Shown here in pieces: positions 16,057-25,007 of a DNA stretch of 30,970 nucleotides. Both the position numbers and the translations under genes were made by a program. Every line of letters begins with the position of its first letter. Within the stretch, counting starts at the first letter, position 1. The notes below the pieces were generated by a model that was not told the origin of the DNA, did not search any database, and saw nothing but the letters and a program-made list of their open reading frames with translations. Source of the stretch: a virus; the IMG/VR virus record IMGVR_UViG_3300036851_000175, positions 1 to 30,970 of that record; one strand, 5' to 3'.

Positions 16057-17492
16057 CCCTTCCGGGCTCTGTCGTCGAGATCGTCGACGCGGCACCACCC
16101 GCCACCACGCTGATCGACACCGGGACCGCGTTCGTGGTCGGCCTCTCCGAGCGGGGGGCGATCACCGGACAGCTCACCCCGGATGACGCGGTCCACTCGC
16201 TCGGCGAGTGGGTGGCAGCCTACGGTGACCGTCAGTCCTACAACGGCCTGGAGTACGACACCGTCGAGGCGTTCTTCGCCGACGGCGGCACCCGGCTGTT
16301 CTTCGCGCGCTACGCCGGGCCCGCCGCGGTCAAGGCGTCGCGCGCGGTGCCGACGAGCTCGTCGAAGTTCACGGCCACCGCCGTGAGCGAGGGCGCGTGG
16401 GGCAACGACATCACCGTCGCCGTCGCATCCGGCGTGATCACCGTCAGCGAGGACGGCGTGGTCAAGGAGACCAGCCCGGCGCTCGCCGATATCGCGGCCG
16501 CCCAGGCATGGGCGGCGGCCAGCAGCAGCCTGATCACCATCACACCGCTGACGACCGGGGCGCTCGCCGACTCCGCGGCGCTGGCGCTGCAGGGCGGCGC
16601 CGATGATCGCACGAACGCGACCGATACCGAGCGCACCGCCGCGCTGGCGCGCATGGGTCGTGACCTCGGGCCCGGCGTGGTGCTCATGCCCGGCGACAGC
16701 CGCGGCGCAGCGCACACATTGCTGGCCACCCACGCCCGCGACAACAACCGCTTCGCCTACGGCGACGCTCCCGACTCTCCCACCGCCGCGACGGTCGCGG
16801 CTGCGGGCACCGCGGTGCGCACCCTCGGCCGCGAGCTCGCGCGTCACATCCAGCTGCTCGAGCCGTGGCTGACCGCGCCGGCATTGACTGCCGGGGGCGC
16901 GACCCGCACGATCCCGCCATCGGGGGTGCAGGCGGGGATGGCGGCACGCAACGACGCCGCCGGCAACCCCAACCGGGCGGTCGCCGGGCGCAACGGCGCC
17001 AGCCGCTTCGCCCTCGGGGTGAAGTACGCGCGGCTGGACTCCGAGCGCGAGACGCTCGCCGACGCCGGCGTGACCGTCATCCGCCTCAAGGACGGTCTGG
17101 TGCAGACCTACGACGACGTCACCCCGGTCGATCCAGACGCCGACCCCGAGTGGCTGGGCGCAGCCGGCAACCGGCTGGTGATGCGCATCGTCGCCGACGC
17201 CTACGACATCGCCGACGCGCACATGTTCGGCTCGGTCGCGGGCCCCGTCGATCTGGCCGCGTTCGGGGGGGACCTCACCGGGATGCTGTTGCGCTGGTTC
17301 CAGGTCGGCGCGCTGTATTCCGCCGATGGCACCCCGGCGGGCGCGTTCCGCGTCGAAACTGGCGCTGCGGTGAATACGGCCGAGACTCTCGCCGCGCGGC
17401 AATTGAAGGCGGCGCTCGCGCTGAAGATCAGTCCCAACGCCCGTCAGGTGCTGATCGAGATCACCAACACTCCTGTCGAGTCGGCGGTCTAG
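16053..17492 (+). CDS. Contractile tail sheath protein
   Basis: 479 residues, ATG overlapping the previous stop. The sheath forms the outer contractile layer of a myovirus tail and drives the tube through the host envelope. The N-terminus has the typical opening strand and loop (PGSVVEIVDAAPPATTLIDT, GTAFVVGLSERG), then an inserted subdomain (about 100-190). The conserved C-terminal part includes MRIVADAYDIADAHMFGSV, the LLRWFQVGALYSADGTPAGAF turn and the final strand ISPNARQVLIEITNTPVESAV, used for subunit linking. This gene defines the particle as contractile. Confidence 0.88.
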   Translation: MTLPGSVVEIVDAAPPATTLIDTGTAFVVGLSERGAITGQLTPDDAVHSLGEWVAAYGDRQSYNGLEYDTVEAFFADGGTRLFFARYAGPAAVKASRAVPTSSSKFTATAVSEGAWGNDITVAVASGVITVSEDGVVKETSPALADIAAAQAWAAASSSLITITPLTTGALADSAALALQGGADDRTNATDTERTAALARMGRDLGPGVVLMPGDSRGAAHTLLATHARDNNRFAYGDAPDSPTAATVAAAGTAVRTLGRELARHIQLLEPWLTAPALTAGGATRTIPPSGVQAGMAARNDAAGNPNRAVAGRNGASRFALGVKYARLDSERETLADAGVTVIRLKDGLVQTYDDVTPVDPDADPEWLGAAGNRLVMRIVADAYDIADAHMFGSVAGPVDLAAFGGDLTGMLLRWFQVGALYSADGTPAGAFRVETGAAVNTAETLAARQLKAALALKISPNARQVLIEITNTPVESAV

Positions 17493-17501
17493 GAGGACCC
17501 G

Positions 17502-17906
17502 ATGCCCCGTAGAGACCTCGTTCGCACTACCGCGTCCGTCGACGGCGTGCCGCTTGGCGAGTTCCGCACGTTCACCGGTGGCGCGCTCACCAGCGCTGAG
17601 ATCAAGTCGCCGCGCGGCGCCGGACAGGGCGAAGTCGCCCGCGGTGGCCGCCAGACCGTCGAGAACGTCACGATCGCCCGCGAGGACCAGGGGGAGGTCG
17701 ACCTCAAGTGGCTGGCGTCCCGGCGGGGCCGCGGCCGGATGGTGGTCACCCGCCAGCCGCTCGACGACGATGGCAACCCGCGCGGCAAGGGCATCACCTA
17801 CACGGGCATCCTGTTGCGTGTCGCACCCGGGGAGGGGGACACCGGCTCGGACACCGACCTCGACGAGTTCGAGCTGGAGTGCTCGACTGACAGCGTCATC
17901 GGATGA
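17502..17906 (+). CDS. Tail tube protein
   Basis: 134 residues, ATG after an AGGAGGA site, directly downstream of the sheath gene as in most contractile-tail phages. The sequence is strand-rich: VRTTASVDGVPLGEFRTFTGGALTSAEIKS, then RQTVENVTIARED, GRMVVTRQPLDDDGNP and a final DLDEFELECSTDSV. It fits the T4 gp19-like tube fold, which stacks as hexamer rings under the sheath. Family membership is inferred from order, size and strand pattern. Confidence 0.78.
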   Translation: MPRRDLVRTTASVDGVPLGEFRTFTGGALTSAEIKSPRGAGQGEVARGGRQTVENVTIAREDQGEVDLKWLASRRGRGRMVVTRQPLDDDGNPRGKGITYTGILLRVAPGEGDTGSDTDLDEFELECSTDSVIG

Positions 17907-18379
17907 CCTTCCTCGACGAGCTGCGCGCCGTCCGCGACCAGGTCGTCAAGCACGCCACGCTTGAGGTCCCCGTCCCGCCGGGTGGCCGGCACGTCGTCAG
18001 GTTCCGGCCCCCGCAGGACCGCGACAAGCTCACCGCGGTTGTCGCCGCGTACCGAACGGTCGGGGCGATGTCCGCCGATCAGGAGCGCCAGCTCATCGTC
18101 GACTGCTGCGACGAGATCCTGCGGCGCGACGCGGACACCGGCGAGCTCGTCCCGGCGGAGGAGGGCGGGCCGCTGCGATTCGACGCCGGTGACGAGCGGT
18201 GGGGCGACGACGTGAAGACCGCCCGCGACTGCGTCGCCAAGCTGTACAACCTCGACACCCAGCCGCTCGCGCTCGCGGGGATCGCCGACGCGCTCGTCGA
18301 CTGGCTGCAGGGCATCGACTCCGAGATTGCCGCGAGGATCGAGGAGGCGGGAAAAGCCCAGAGCAACGGGCAACCCTGA
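17903..18379 (+). CDS. Tail assembly chaperone, short product (G-like)
   Basis: 158 residues, ATG overlapping the tube stop. It lies between tube and tape measure genes, where phages encode G/GT chaperones that coat the tape measure during tail assembly. The N-terminus (FLDELRAVRDQVVKHATLEVPVPPGGRHVVRFRPPQ) is followed by a mostly helical body (KTARDCVAKLYNLDTQPLALAGIADALVDWLQ). The 3' end contains the slippery sequence GGGAAAA. Translation without slipping ends at TGA 18377-18379 with a short Ser/Asn/Gln tail. Confidence 0.85.
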   Translation: MTFLDELRAVRDQVVKHATLEVPVPPGGRHVVRFRPPQDRDKLTAVVAAYRTVGAMSADQERQLIVDCCDEILRRDADTGELVPAEEGGPLRFDAGDERWGDDVKTARDCVAKLYNLDTQPLALAGIADALVDWLQGIDSEIAARIEEAGKAQSNGQP

Positions 18380-18528
18380 TCGACGCCGCCCGGCTGCAGA
18401 TGCAGGGCATGGACGGCATGAGGTTCCTCGGCGCCGACCCGTCTCGGCCAGCCGATGACGTCGAGCGCCTCGCGATGGTGCTGCTCAACAACCGGATCGT
18501 CGCGGAGCACAAACGAGGGGAGGGGTGA
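17903..18528 (+). CDS. Tail assembly chaperone, -1 frameshift product (GT-like)
   Basis: About 208 residues, made when ribosomes slip back one base at GGGAAAA (18349-18355). After Lys the product continues SPEQRATLIDAARLQMQG and ends with LNNRIVAEHKRGEG at TGA 18526-18528. The downstream frame has no proper start of its own, stays open past the G stop, and ends exactly at the tape measure start. This is the classical G/GT arrangement. The slippage rate cannot be read from sequence. Confidence 0.85.
18349..18355 (+). promoter_or_regulatory. Programmed -1 ribosomal frameshift site
   Basis: The heptamer is G GGA AAA in the zero frame, a canonical X XXY YYZ slippery sequence. It sits 21 bases before the zero-frame stop. 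No strong downstream pseudoknot was identified by eye. Confidence 0.85.
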
Positions 18529-20192
18529 TGGCCGGCGGCGCGACCGTGGGCGCAGACGGCGTCCTCATCAACATCCGCACCCGCGGCGGCCGTCAGGCCG
18601 CCAAGGAGACCGGGCTCGCCGAGAAGGGCATCCGCCAGATCGGTCGGGCCGCCGAGGCCAGCGGGCGCGGCCTCGACAAGCTCGGGCGTCGGATGATCTC
18701 GACGCCGTTCGGGTTCTTCGCCAACCAGGCCAAGTACGCCGCCTACAGCCTCGAGGCGATCGGCATCTACGCGGTCGGCGCCGGCCTGAAGTTCAACGCG
18801 TCGATGGAGTCCAACGAGATGGCGTTCACGCACTTCCTCGGGAGTGCGCAGGCGGCGCGCAGCGAGCTGACCACCCTCTACAACCTCGCGAAGGTCACCC
18901 CGTTCGAGTTCGCTGACCTCACGCTGGCGACCCGCAAGTTCCTCGCGTTTGGGTTCACCGTGGAGCAGTCCAACGCGATGCTCAAGACGGTCGCCGACAC
19001 CGCCAGCGGACTCGCGCTCGACCAGGGCGGCATCGACCGCATGGTCCTCGCGATCGGCCAGATCAAGTCGAAGGGCACCCTGCAGGCCCAGGACCTGCGC
19101 CAGCTACAGGAGCTCGGCGCCGTCGACATGGCCAAACTCGCCAAGGACCTTGGTGTTACTAGAGAGGAGCTCGGCGACATCGGCAAGCAGCACATCTCCT
19201 CGACGAAGGGGCTGCGCGCGCTCAAGAAGCAGTGGGACGACACGTTCGGCGGGATGAGCGCCAAGCAGGCCAAGACGTTCTCCGGTCAGCTGTCCACGCT
19301 GCGCGACAACGTCAACCAGATGCTCGGCGCGCTCACCGGGCCGCTGTTCAACAAGCTGCGCTCGCGGGTGTTCCCGGCGCTCAACGACACCGCCGAGTCG
19401 ATCCAGCGCATCTTCAACCCGCGCAGCGCCAAGTACGGCAAGCTCGACCTGTCCGAGAAGATCGACCTCAGTCGCGACCGGATCCGCCAGAAGCTCGGCC
19501 CGCTCTGGGACGAGCTCGGCGACGCGATCAAGCGACTCAAGCTCGGAGACAAGCTGTCCGACGCGTTCGAGGCCGCCGCCCCGAAGCTGATGAGCGCAGC
19601 TGGCAAACTCGGCGCCGCGGCGGCCAAAGGGTTCTTCCTCGGCTGGTGGAACGCCGGCATCTACGGAAAGCTGTTCGGGCTCACCGTCCTCACCGCGTGG
19701 CTGGGCGGGTTCCGCGCGCTCGGTCGCCTCGCCGCCGCCGCCTTCCGGCGCGGGTGGCGAAGGCGAATCGGCAAGCTGCCGACCCCCACAGGGATTCCAC
19801 CAATCGGGCCGGGCGGCGGGGGCGGCGGTGTGCCTACCCCGGTTCCCGCCAAGAAGGGGTGGCTCAAGCGCGCCGGCGGCTGGCTCAAGCGCGCCGGCGG
19901 CAGGGTCGTGCGCCTCGGCCCCAAGTTCCTGAAGTGGGGCGGACCCGCCGCGGTGGCCACCGCGGCCGCCGACTTCTTCCTGAACCCCGACGACGCCGGG
20001 CTGCCGCCCGAGGAGGAGCGCGAGCGGTTCCGACGAGCCTCCCGGGCGCGCACCCGCGGCGCACCGGGGCCCCGCGCCCACGCCGGCCGGGCGCGCGGCG
20101 ACATCGTGATCCACACGCACGTAAAGGTCCACGGCCGAGAGGTCGCGAAGGCCACCGACCGCGTCCACGCCGACCAGAAGGCGCGGAGGTAG
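18528..20192 (+). CDS. Tail tape measure protein
   Basis: 554 residues from ATG 18528, overlapping the GT stop (a GTG just before it at 18525 is also possible). The tape measure sets tail length and helps DNA entry. The N-terminal half resembles the tape-measure core (AAYSLEAIGIYAVGAGLKFNASMESNEMAF, then GTLQAQDLRQLQELGAVDMAKLAKDLGV and the SGQLSTLRDNVNQML segment). A hydrophobic part follows at about 365-400, then a Gly/Pro-rich linker and a duplicated GWLKRAGG motif. The C-terminus is basic and ends with VKVHGREVAKATDRVHAD. At 554 residues it is short; by the usual proportionality it implies a tail of roughly 80 nm. Confidence 0.87.
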   Translation: MAGGATVGADGVLINIRTRGGRQAAKETGLAEKGIRQIGRAAEASGRGLDKLGRRMISTPFGFFANQAKYAAYSLEAIGIYAVGAGLKFNASMESNEMAFTHFLGSAQAARSELTTLYNLAKVTPFEFADLTLATRKFLAFGFTVEQSNAMLKTVADTASGLALDQGGIDRMVLAIGQIKSKGTLQAQDLRQLQELGAVDMAKLAKDLGVTREELGDIGKQHISSTKGLRALKKQWDDTFGGMSAKQAKTFSGQLSTLRDNVNQMLGALTGPLFNKLRSRVFPALNDTAESIQRIFNPRSAKYGKLDLSEKIDLSRDRIRQKLGPLWDELGDAIKRLKLGDKLSDAFEAAAPKLMSAAGKLGAAAAKGFFLGWWNAGIYGKLFGLTVLTAWLGGFRALGRLAAAAFRRGWRRRIGKLPTPTGIPPIGPGGGGGGVPTPVPAKKGWLKRAGGWLKRAGGRVVRLGPKFLKWGGPAAVATAAADFFLNPDDAGLPPEEERERFRRASRARTRGAPGPRAHAGRARGDIVIHTHVKVHGREVAKATDRVHADQKARR

Positions 20193-20196
20193 CGCG

Positions 20197-20943
20197 ATGC
20201 CACCGGTGACCGGCGCCGCGTTCGCCGCGGAAACCGTCGACCCCGGCTGGGCGAAGCTCACCGTCGCCGACGACCAGGCGCTCACCCTGATCTGCGAGCT
20301 CGGTGAACGCGCGCCGCTGGTCACGCAGGGCTACGGCGGCTGGGAGGAGGTCGACCGACCGGGCCGCACGTCGCTGACCGCGTGGCGGGGGTTCAAGCCC
20401 GTCGGGGTCAGCCTGCCGCTGATGATCGACAACTACGCCGAGGGCAAGAGCATCGAGGCGGCGCTGACCGTGCTCGAGGCGATGGCCGGCCGCGGCGAAC
20501 ACGAGCACCGCCGCGTCAGCGAGCCCCCACCGATCGTGGTGGACACCGCCGGCGTGATGCCCCACGACTACCACGCCAGCGAGGACAACCGCTGGGTGAT
20601 CACCGACCTCGAGTTCGACGAGGAGAGCGTGATCGTCAACGACGTCTTCCACGAGGGACGCCGGTATGGCAACTGGACGCGCGCCGCGGTCACCGTCAGC
20701 CTGCTGCAGCACGTCACCGACGAGGGGCTCGCCGCGCAGACCGCTCACGCGCGCGAACGCATCCACGCCAAGACGCCCCGGGCGCGCAGCACCTACACCG
20801 CGAAGTCGGGGGACACGCTCACGTCGATCGCGCGCGCCAAGCTCGGCGACGCCGGCCGCTGGCGGGAGCTCGCGACGCTCAACCCGAAGATCCGCGACCC
20901 GCGCCACCGGCTGACCGCCGGCACGCACGTCCGGGTGCCGTAG
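20197..20943 (+). CDS. LysM-domain baseplate/tail-tip protein
   Basis: 248 residues, ATG after a GGAGGTAGCG site. The first 190 residues form a beta-rich domain (LTLICELGERAPLVTQGYGGWEEVDRPGRTSLTAW). About 200-247 is a LysM domain: YTAKSGDTLTSIARAKLGDAGRWRELATLNP, ending RLTAGTHVRVP. Such proteins link the tube to the baseplate hub in contractile tails (T4 gp53 / P2 gpX type), where LysM binds other baseplate parts or peptidoglycan. Position between tape measure and hub agrees. Confidence 0.82.
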   Translation: MPPVTGAAFAAETVDPGWAKLTVADDQALTLICELGERAPLVTQGYGGWEEVDRPGRTSLTAWRGFKPVGVSLPLMIDNYAEGKSIEAALTVLEAMAGRGEHEHRRVSEPPPIVVDTAGVMPHDYHASEDNRWVITDLEFDEESVIVNDVFHEGRRYGNWTRAAVTVSLLQHVTDEGLAAQTAHARERIHAKTPRARSTYTAKSGDTLTSIARAKLGDAGRWRELATLNPKIRDPRHRLTAGTHVRVP

Positions 20944-22857
20944 ATGCCCGTCAGGGACGCCGCACCGGCCTGGTCGTTCGGCGCCCGGCTGCGCCAGGCG
21001 CAGGGCCACGCCGCCGAGCGTGGCGCCGGGATCGACCGGCTGTACCTCAACCCGGTCGCCCGCGGCATCCCCGGCGTCGACGTGCACGAGCGGATCGTCG
21101 CCGCCCGCGCCCGCATGACGATCGAGGGTGCCTCCACGCTCGAGGTGTCCGTGCACGACCCCGACTGGCTGATCGAGGCGTCCCAGCTGCTCGACATCGG
21201 CCACACCGGCCGGATGCACGCCGTCGACGTGCGGCTGGACACGCTCGACTTCCGGCTCGTCAAGGCGTCCCGCCAGGACCCGTCCACACTCGAGCTGACC
21301 TTCGAGGACCGCGTCGTCGCGCTGCTGCGCCAGCACACCAAACCCAAGACCTGGAGGCGCGGCCTCTTCACTCGGGCCGAGGCGATCAAGGCGATGGTCG
21401 ACGAGGTCAAGCTCCTCAAGATCCCGTTCTACAGCCCCGAGAGCAGCCGCCGCCAGCCGATCGCGACCCCCGACTACCCGGACGCCAAGCCGCCGCACGG
21501 CGACACCGGCTTCGACGACGGGGTCAAGCTGAAGATCAAGGGGCAGACGGCCGACGCGCAGCAGATGCGCGAGATGGCGACCGCCCTGACCGTCGCCGAC
21601 CAGATGAACGCCGGGCCGCGTGCCCGACTGGCGATGCTCGTCGCCGGCATCGGCGAGTCCTCGTTCACCGCCATCCCGAACGCGGCGGGCAGCGGGTACG
21701 CCGGGGTGTTCCAGGCCCACCCGAAGAACATCCCGATGAAGGACACCGAGCAGCAGGCCCGCTACTTCCTCAAGGGCGGCAAGGGCTTCCAAGCCGGCGG
21801 GGCGATCAAGCTCGCCCGGGACGAGCCAAACATCAGCCCGGGGGCGATCGCGACCCGCGTCGAGGCGTCGGGGGAGAACCCCAGCTTCTACGACAAGTAC
21901 CGCAAGGAAGCTGATGCGATCCTCGCCGCCTGGAACAAGGGTGACGGCGCCGACACCGACACGGTGACCTACGCCAAGCAGTACCGGTTCATGCGCGGCT
22001 ACCCCGACGGACCCAAGGGCGAGAACAGCTGGGACGCCATGACGCGGCTCGCCGAGCAGGTGCAGTGGCGGCTGTACACCGCCGCCAGCGTCGTGATCTT
22101 CGTCTCCGACGACCTGCTCATTACCACCCCGGCGAGCCTCGTCCTGCACGACCCGCTCGGCGAGGGTCTCATCGACCGCCCGACGTACGACTGGGACCAC
22201 GGAAAGCGCGTCGCCGAGATGGGGCTGCAGGTCCATGCGCGGCGCTGGGAGCTCGTCCCCGGCAGCATCGTCGCGCTGCTCGGCGATAAGTGGGGGCCGG
22301 TGAAGGGCCGGTGGATCGTCAAGGAGGTTGACCAGAACCTCCTCGACCCCACCGACTGCCAGGTGACGCTCACCAAGCCGGTCCCCGCGCTGAAGGAGCC
22401 CGCCCCGGACATCACGACCCGCGACGAGGACGCGTCGTCGACGCGGAAGGTCAAGAGCAAGATCCCCGACGAGACCGTGGAGCGCGACGGCGCCGCCGGG
22501 ATCGTCGACCGATGCGCCGCGATCGCCAAGTCGTTCGGGACGTACGTGTCGTCCGCCTACCGCCCCGGGTCGATCACCACTTCGGGCAACGTGTCGGACC
22601 ACTCCCAGAACAACGCACACATGGCGGCGCGCGACATCGCCGTCAAGGGGATCGACGCGATCACCGGCCCGCCCTCCCCCAAGCTCGACGACGCCGTCGT
22701 GCGGATCGGGTGGGCATTCGGGCGCAACTACACGCTCGGCGAGACGATCGACGCCGACACGTTTCAGTGGCAGGGCTACCGCATCCAGATCATCTGGCGC
22801 ACCCCGAAGTACGGCGGGCACATGGGCCACATCCACGTCGGCGCCCGGAAGGCCTGA
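20944..22857 (+). CDS. Baseplate hub protein with two lysin-like domains
   Basis: 637 residues, starting at once after the LysM gene stop. Residues about 30-135 and 370-480 look like gp27/gpD-type hub segments (DRLYLNPVARGIPGVDVHERIVAARARMTIEG; LLITTPASLVLHDPLGEGL). A lysozyme-like domain is inserted at about 225-335, with a probable catalytic Glu238 in GIGESSFTAIPNAAGSG and the helix YDKYRKEADAILAAW. The C-terminus (about 510-637) resembles an M15-type D,D-peptidase: SSAYRPGS, SDHSQNNAHMAARDIA and GHMGHIHVG give plausible zinc ligands His553, Asp564 and His629 or His631. It probably opens peptidoglycan (sugar and peptide bonds) during infection. Enzyme activity is inferred. Confidence 0.8.
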   Translation: MPVRDAAPAWSFGARLRQAQGHAAERGAGIDRLYLNPVARGIPGVDVHERIVAARARMTIEGASTLEVSVHDPDWLIEASQLLDIGHTGRMHAVDVRLDTLDFRLVKASRQDPSTLELTFEDRVVALLRQHTKPKTWRRGLFTRAEAIKAMVDEVKLLKIPFYSPESSRRQPIATPDYPDAKPPHGDTGFDDGVKLKIKGQTADAQQMREMATALTVADQMNAGPRARLAMLVAGIGESSFTAIPNAAGSGYAGVFQAHPKNIPMKDTEQQARYFLKGGKGFQAGGAIKLARDEPNISPGAIATRVEASGENPSFYDKYRKEADAILAAWNKGDGADTDTVTYAKQYRFMRGYPDGPKGENSWDAMTRLAEQVQWRLYTAASVVIFVSDDLLITTPASLVLHDPLGEGLIDRPTYDWDHGKRVAEMGLQVHARRWELVPGSIVALLGDKWGPVKGRWIVKEVDQNLLDPTDCQVTLTKPVPALKEPAPDITTRDEDASSTRKVKSKIPDETVERDGAAGIVDRCAAIAKSFGTYVSSAYRPGSITTSGNVSDHSQNNAHMAARDIAVKGIDAITGPPSPKLDDAVVRIGWAFGRNYTLGETIDADTFQWQGYRIQIIWRTPKYGGHMGHIHVGARKA

Positions 22858-22860
22858 CCG

Positions 22861-23070
22861 ATGGTTCGGCTGCTGGAGGGGTACGTCGCGAGCGACCCCG
22901 TCGATGGGCTGGTCGACGTGACGATCCCCGCCTTCGACGACGACGAGCAGGAGTTCAGCGAGTGCGTGTACATGCCGCGCGGCGCGCTCGAGCCGACGGC
23001 AGGCGTGCGCTGCCTGGTGGCGTTCGACGAGCAGGGCGGCGCCTGGGTCGTCGCCTGGCAACCCGACTGA
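22861..23070 (+). CDS. Small OB-fold baseplate protein
   Basis: 69 residues, ATG 4 bases after the hub stop. It is strand-rich, with VRLLEGYVASDPVDGLVDVTIPAF and a closing GVRCLVAFDEQGGAWVVAW. This pattern fits the small OB-fold found in gpV/gp5-type baseplate spike proteins, here without the spike. It sits between hub and gp25-like genes, where such a part is expected. It may be an adaptor, or the spike may be supplied elsewhere. Confidence 0.65.
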   Translation: MVRLLEGYVASDPVDGLVDVTIPAFDDDEQEFSECVYMPRGALEPTAGVRCLVAFDEQGGAWVVAWQPD

Positions 23071-23083
23071 GGAGGACGAGCCC

Positions 23084-23392
23084 ATGGCCGACCTGCCGCA
23101 TATGGCGTGGCCGTTCCGCCTGGGCGCGGTCGTCGAGCAGGACTCCGCCGAGGAGCTCCGCGGGTCCGCGGCGGTGATCGCGTGCACACCGCGCGGTCTG
23201 CGCAACGACAACCCCGGATTCGGCGTGACCTCCCCGCTGTTCGAGCAGCGCCCGATCGACGTGGACCGGATGGCCGCCGAGATCCGGCAGTCCGACCCGC
23301 GGCTGTCGCCCACCGTGGACGAGGTCCTCGACCTCCTCAACGCGACGAGGGCCACGATCCGCGTCGACGTCAGCGGGGCGCGGCGTGCCTGA
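23084..23392 (+). CDS. gp25-like baseplate wedge protein
   Basis: 102 residues, ATG after a strong GAGGAGG site. GPW/gp25 family signs: MAWPFRLGAVVEQDSAEELRGS at the start, then CTPRGLRNDNPGFG, the sequence VTSPLFEQRPID, and a closing DEVLDLLNATRATIRVDVSG. In T4 gp25 joins the wedges and helps start sheath assembly. The end of the gene overlaps the HNH start by 8 bases. Confidence 0.85.
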   Translation: MADLPHMAWPFRLGAVVEQDSAEELRGSAAVIACTPRGLRNDNPGFGVTSPLFEQRPIDVDRMAAEIRQSDPRLSPTVDEVLDLLNATRATIRVDVSGARRA

Positions 23393-23855
23393 CCTTGCGA
23401 AGCGGCTGTGGCGGCGGGTCGACCGCCGATCGCAAGACGAGTGCTGGCCGTGGACCGGATCGCTCAACCCCGAGCGGTTACGGGCAGATCCGCACCGGAG
23501 GCCGGGGCGCGCCCCGGATCAATGCCCACCGCCTCGCCTACATCATCGGCGTGGGGGCGATTCCAGACGGGCTGCTCGTCTGCCATCGCTGCGACAACCG
23601 TACCTGCTGCAATCCGGCGCACCTGTTCCTCGGCACCCACAAGGAGAACACCGCCGACATGCTCGACAAGGGCCGCCATCGCGGCGGCCCGCCGTGCGGC
23701 GAGCGGAACCACAAGGCCAAGCTCACGGACGCACAGCGAGCGGACCTCGTGCAGTCCTACCGCTGCGGCGAAAGCCGGGGCTCGCTGGCGCGTCGATACG
23801 GCATCGCGTGGGCATATCCGTCAACGACATCGTCCGGCGCGCGGAAGGGCGGTGA
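23385..23855 (+). pseudogene. HNH endonuclease broken by two compensating indels
   Basis: GTG 23385 overlaps the end of the gp25-like gene. The first part reads LAKRLWRRVDRRSQDECWPWTGSLNP in one frame. From about 23473 the frame one base on continues SGYGQIRTGGRG, INAHRLAYIIGVGAIPDGL, VCHRCDNRTCCNPAHLFLGT and KENTADMLDKGRH, the His-Asn-His core with its zinc cysteines. After about 23811 the original frame resumes (GISVNDIVRRAEGR, stop 23853-23855). So one extra base lies near 23468-23472 and one base is missing near 23809-23813, both in short G or C runs. Repaired, it gives about 156 residues. Such free-standing HNH genes are mobile invaders of phage operons. Either it is decaying or the sequence has errors. 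Confidence 0.8.
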
Positions 23856-25007
23856 TCGGCCATCTCCGACTACATCGACCTCGCCATTACGACCGACGCC
23901 ACCGCCCTCTACGAGGACGGCATCGAGGCGATCCAGGCGCTCGCCGAACCGGGGTGGGCGCCGAGCCCGATCGAGGAGTGGATCCTCATCGCGGTCGCGC
24001 AGATGGCCGTCGAGGTCGCCGTCCTCGCTGGACAGGTGCCGCTCGCGATCTTCACGTACTTCGGGGAGGCGGTGCTCGGCGTCCCCGCGCTCCAGGCCGC
24101 CCAGGCGACCGGCACCGCCACGTTCACGATGGTCGACATTGCCGGATACACGGTGCCGGCCGGCGCGCAGCTCGACATCGACGGCGTCGCATTCCTGACG
24201 ATCGACGATCTCACCGTCGCCGCCGGTTCGAGCAGCGCCAATACCAACATCGAGGCCGTCGACGCCGGCACCCAGGCGAACGACCTGACTGGCGCCACCG
24301 TGACCCTGGTCGCACCGACCTACGTGTTCGTCGAGTCGGTCGCCCTGTCGGGCACCACGGCCGGCGGGACGGACGCCGAGGATCCCACCGACTACGCCGA
24401 CCGGCTCGCCGACGAGCTGCCTACCCTCTCCCCGAAGGCGATCCTCATCGGGGACTTCGAGGCGCTGGCGCGGCGCAACCCGCTCGTCGGCCGGGCGCTG
24501 GCGATCGACAACTACGACCCCGGGCCGCCCATCGACGCCGCGGCCGAGGGGCACGTCACCGTCGCCGTCCACGACACGGCAGGCGAGGCGCTGGGCTCCT
24601 CCCCCAAGGCGGACATCGCCGCCGACCTCGAGGCCAACCGGGTGCTCAACATCGCCGTGCACGTCATCGACCCCACCTACACCACGGTCGACGTCAGCTT
24701 CACCGCCACCGCCTACGACGACTTCGACGCCGCCACCGTCGAGACGGCCGCCGAGCAGGCGATCACCGACTTCCTCGACCCCGCCACCTGGGGCAGACCC
24801 CCGGGCGGCGACGCGACCGCCTGGATCAACGAGACCACGCTGCGGCGCAACGACCTCTTCGGCGTCCTGTACGACGTGGAGGGCATCCGGCACGTCACCG
24901 CGCTCACCCTCGCACTCGGCGGCGGCGCCCAGGACACGGCCGACGTCACCCTCGCCGGGCCCGCCGCCCTACCGCGTGCGGGAGCCATCTCGGGAAGCGT
25001 CTCCTGA
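23852..25007 (+). CDS. Baseplate J-like protein (start lost to a one-base frame break)
   Basis: The intact frame runs to TGA 25005-25007. Its first Met is at 24003 (334 residues), but the same frame upstream (from 23862: ISDYIDLAITTDATALYEDG, then a PGWAPSPIEEWILIAVAQMA motif) is clearly the conserved N-terminus of J/gp47-type wedge proteins. No ATG, GTG or TTG exists in that frame. A GTG at 23852 with a nearby GGAAGG site lies in another frame and would join if one C at 23860-23861 were removed, giving about 384 residues. The body includes LTIDDLTVAAGSSSANTNIEA and the C-terminal YDVEGIRHVTALTL. J-like proteins form the baseplate wedge backbone. The break is probably a sequence error, as the gene should be essential. 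Confidence 0.85.

Noticed and set aside
19885-23355. A 1156-codon open frame on the - strand
   Set aside because: It lies opposite clear tape measure, LysM, hub, OB-fold and gp25-like genes. Its composition (Arg/Gly/Asp/Leu/Val/His) is that of an antisense frame in GC-rich DNA, and no domain is recognisable.
23385-23872. An intron or intein in the baseplate region
   Set aside because: The HNH gene begins and ends at gene borders, the flanking proteins are not interrupted, and no intein splice motifs or intron core pairing are seen.
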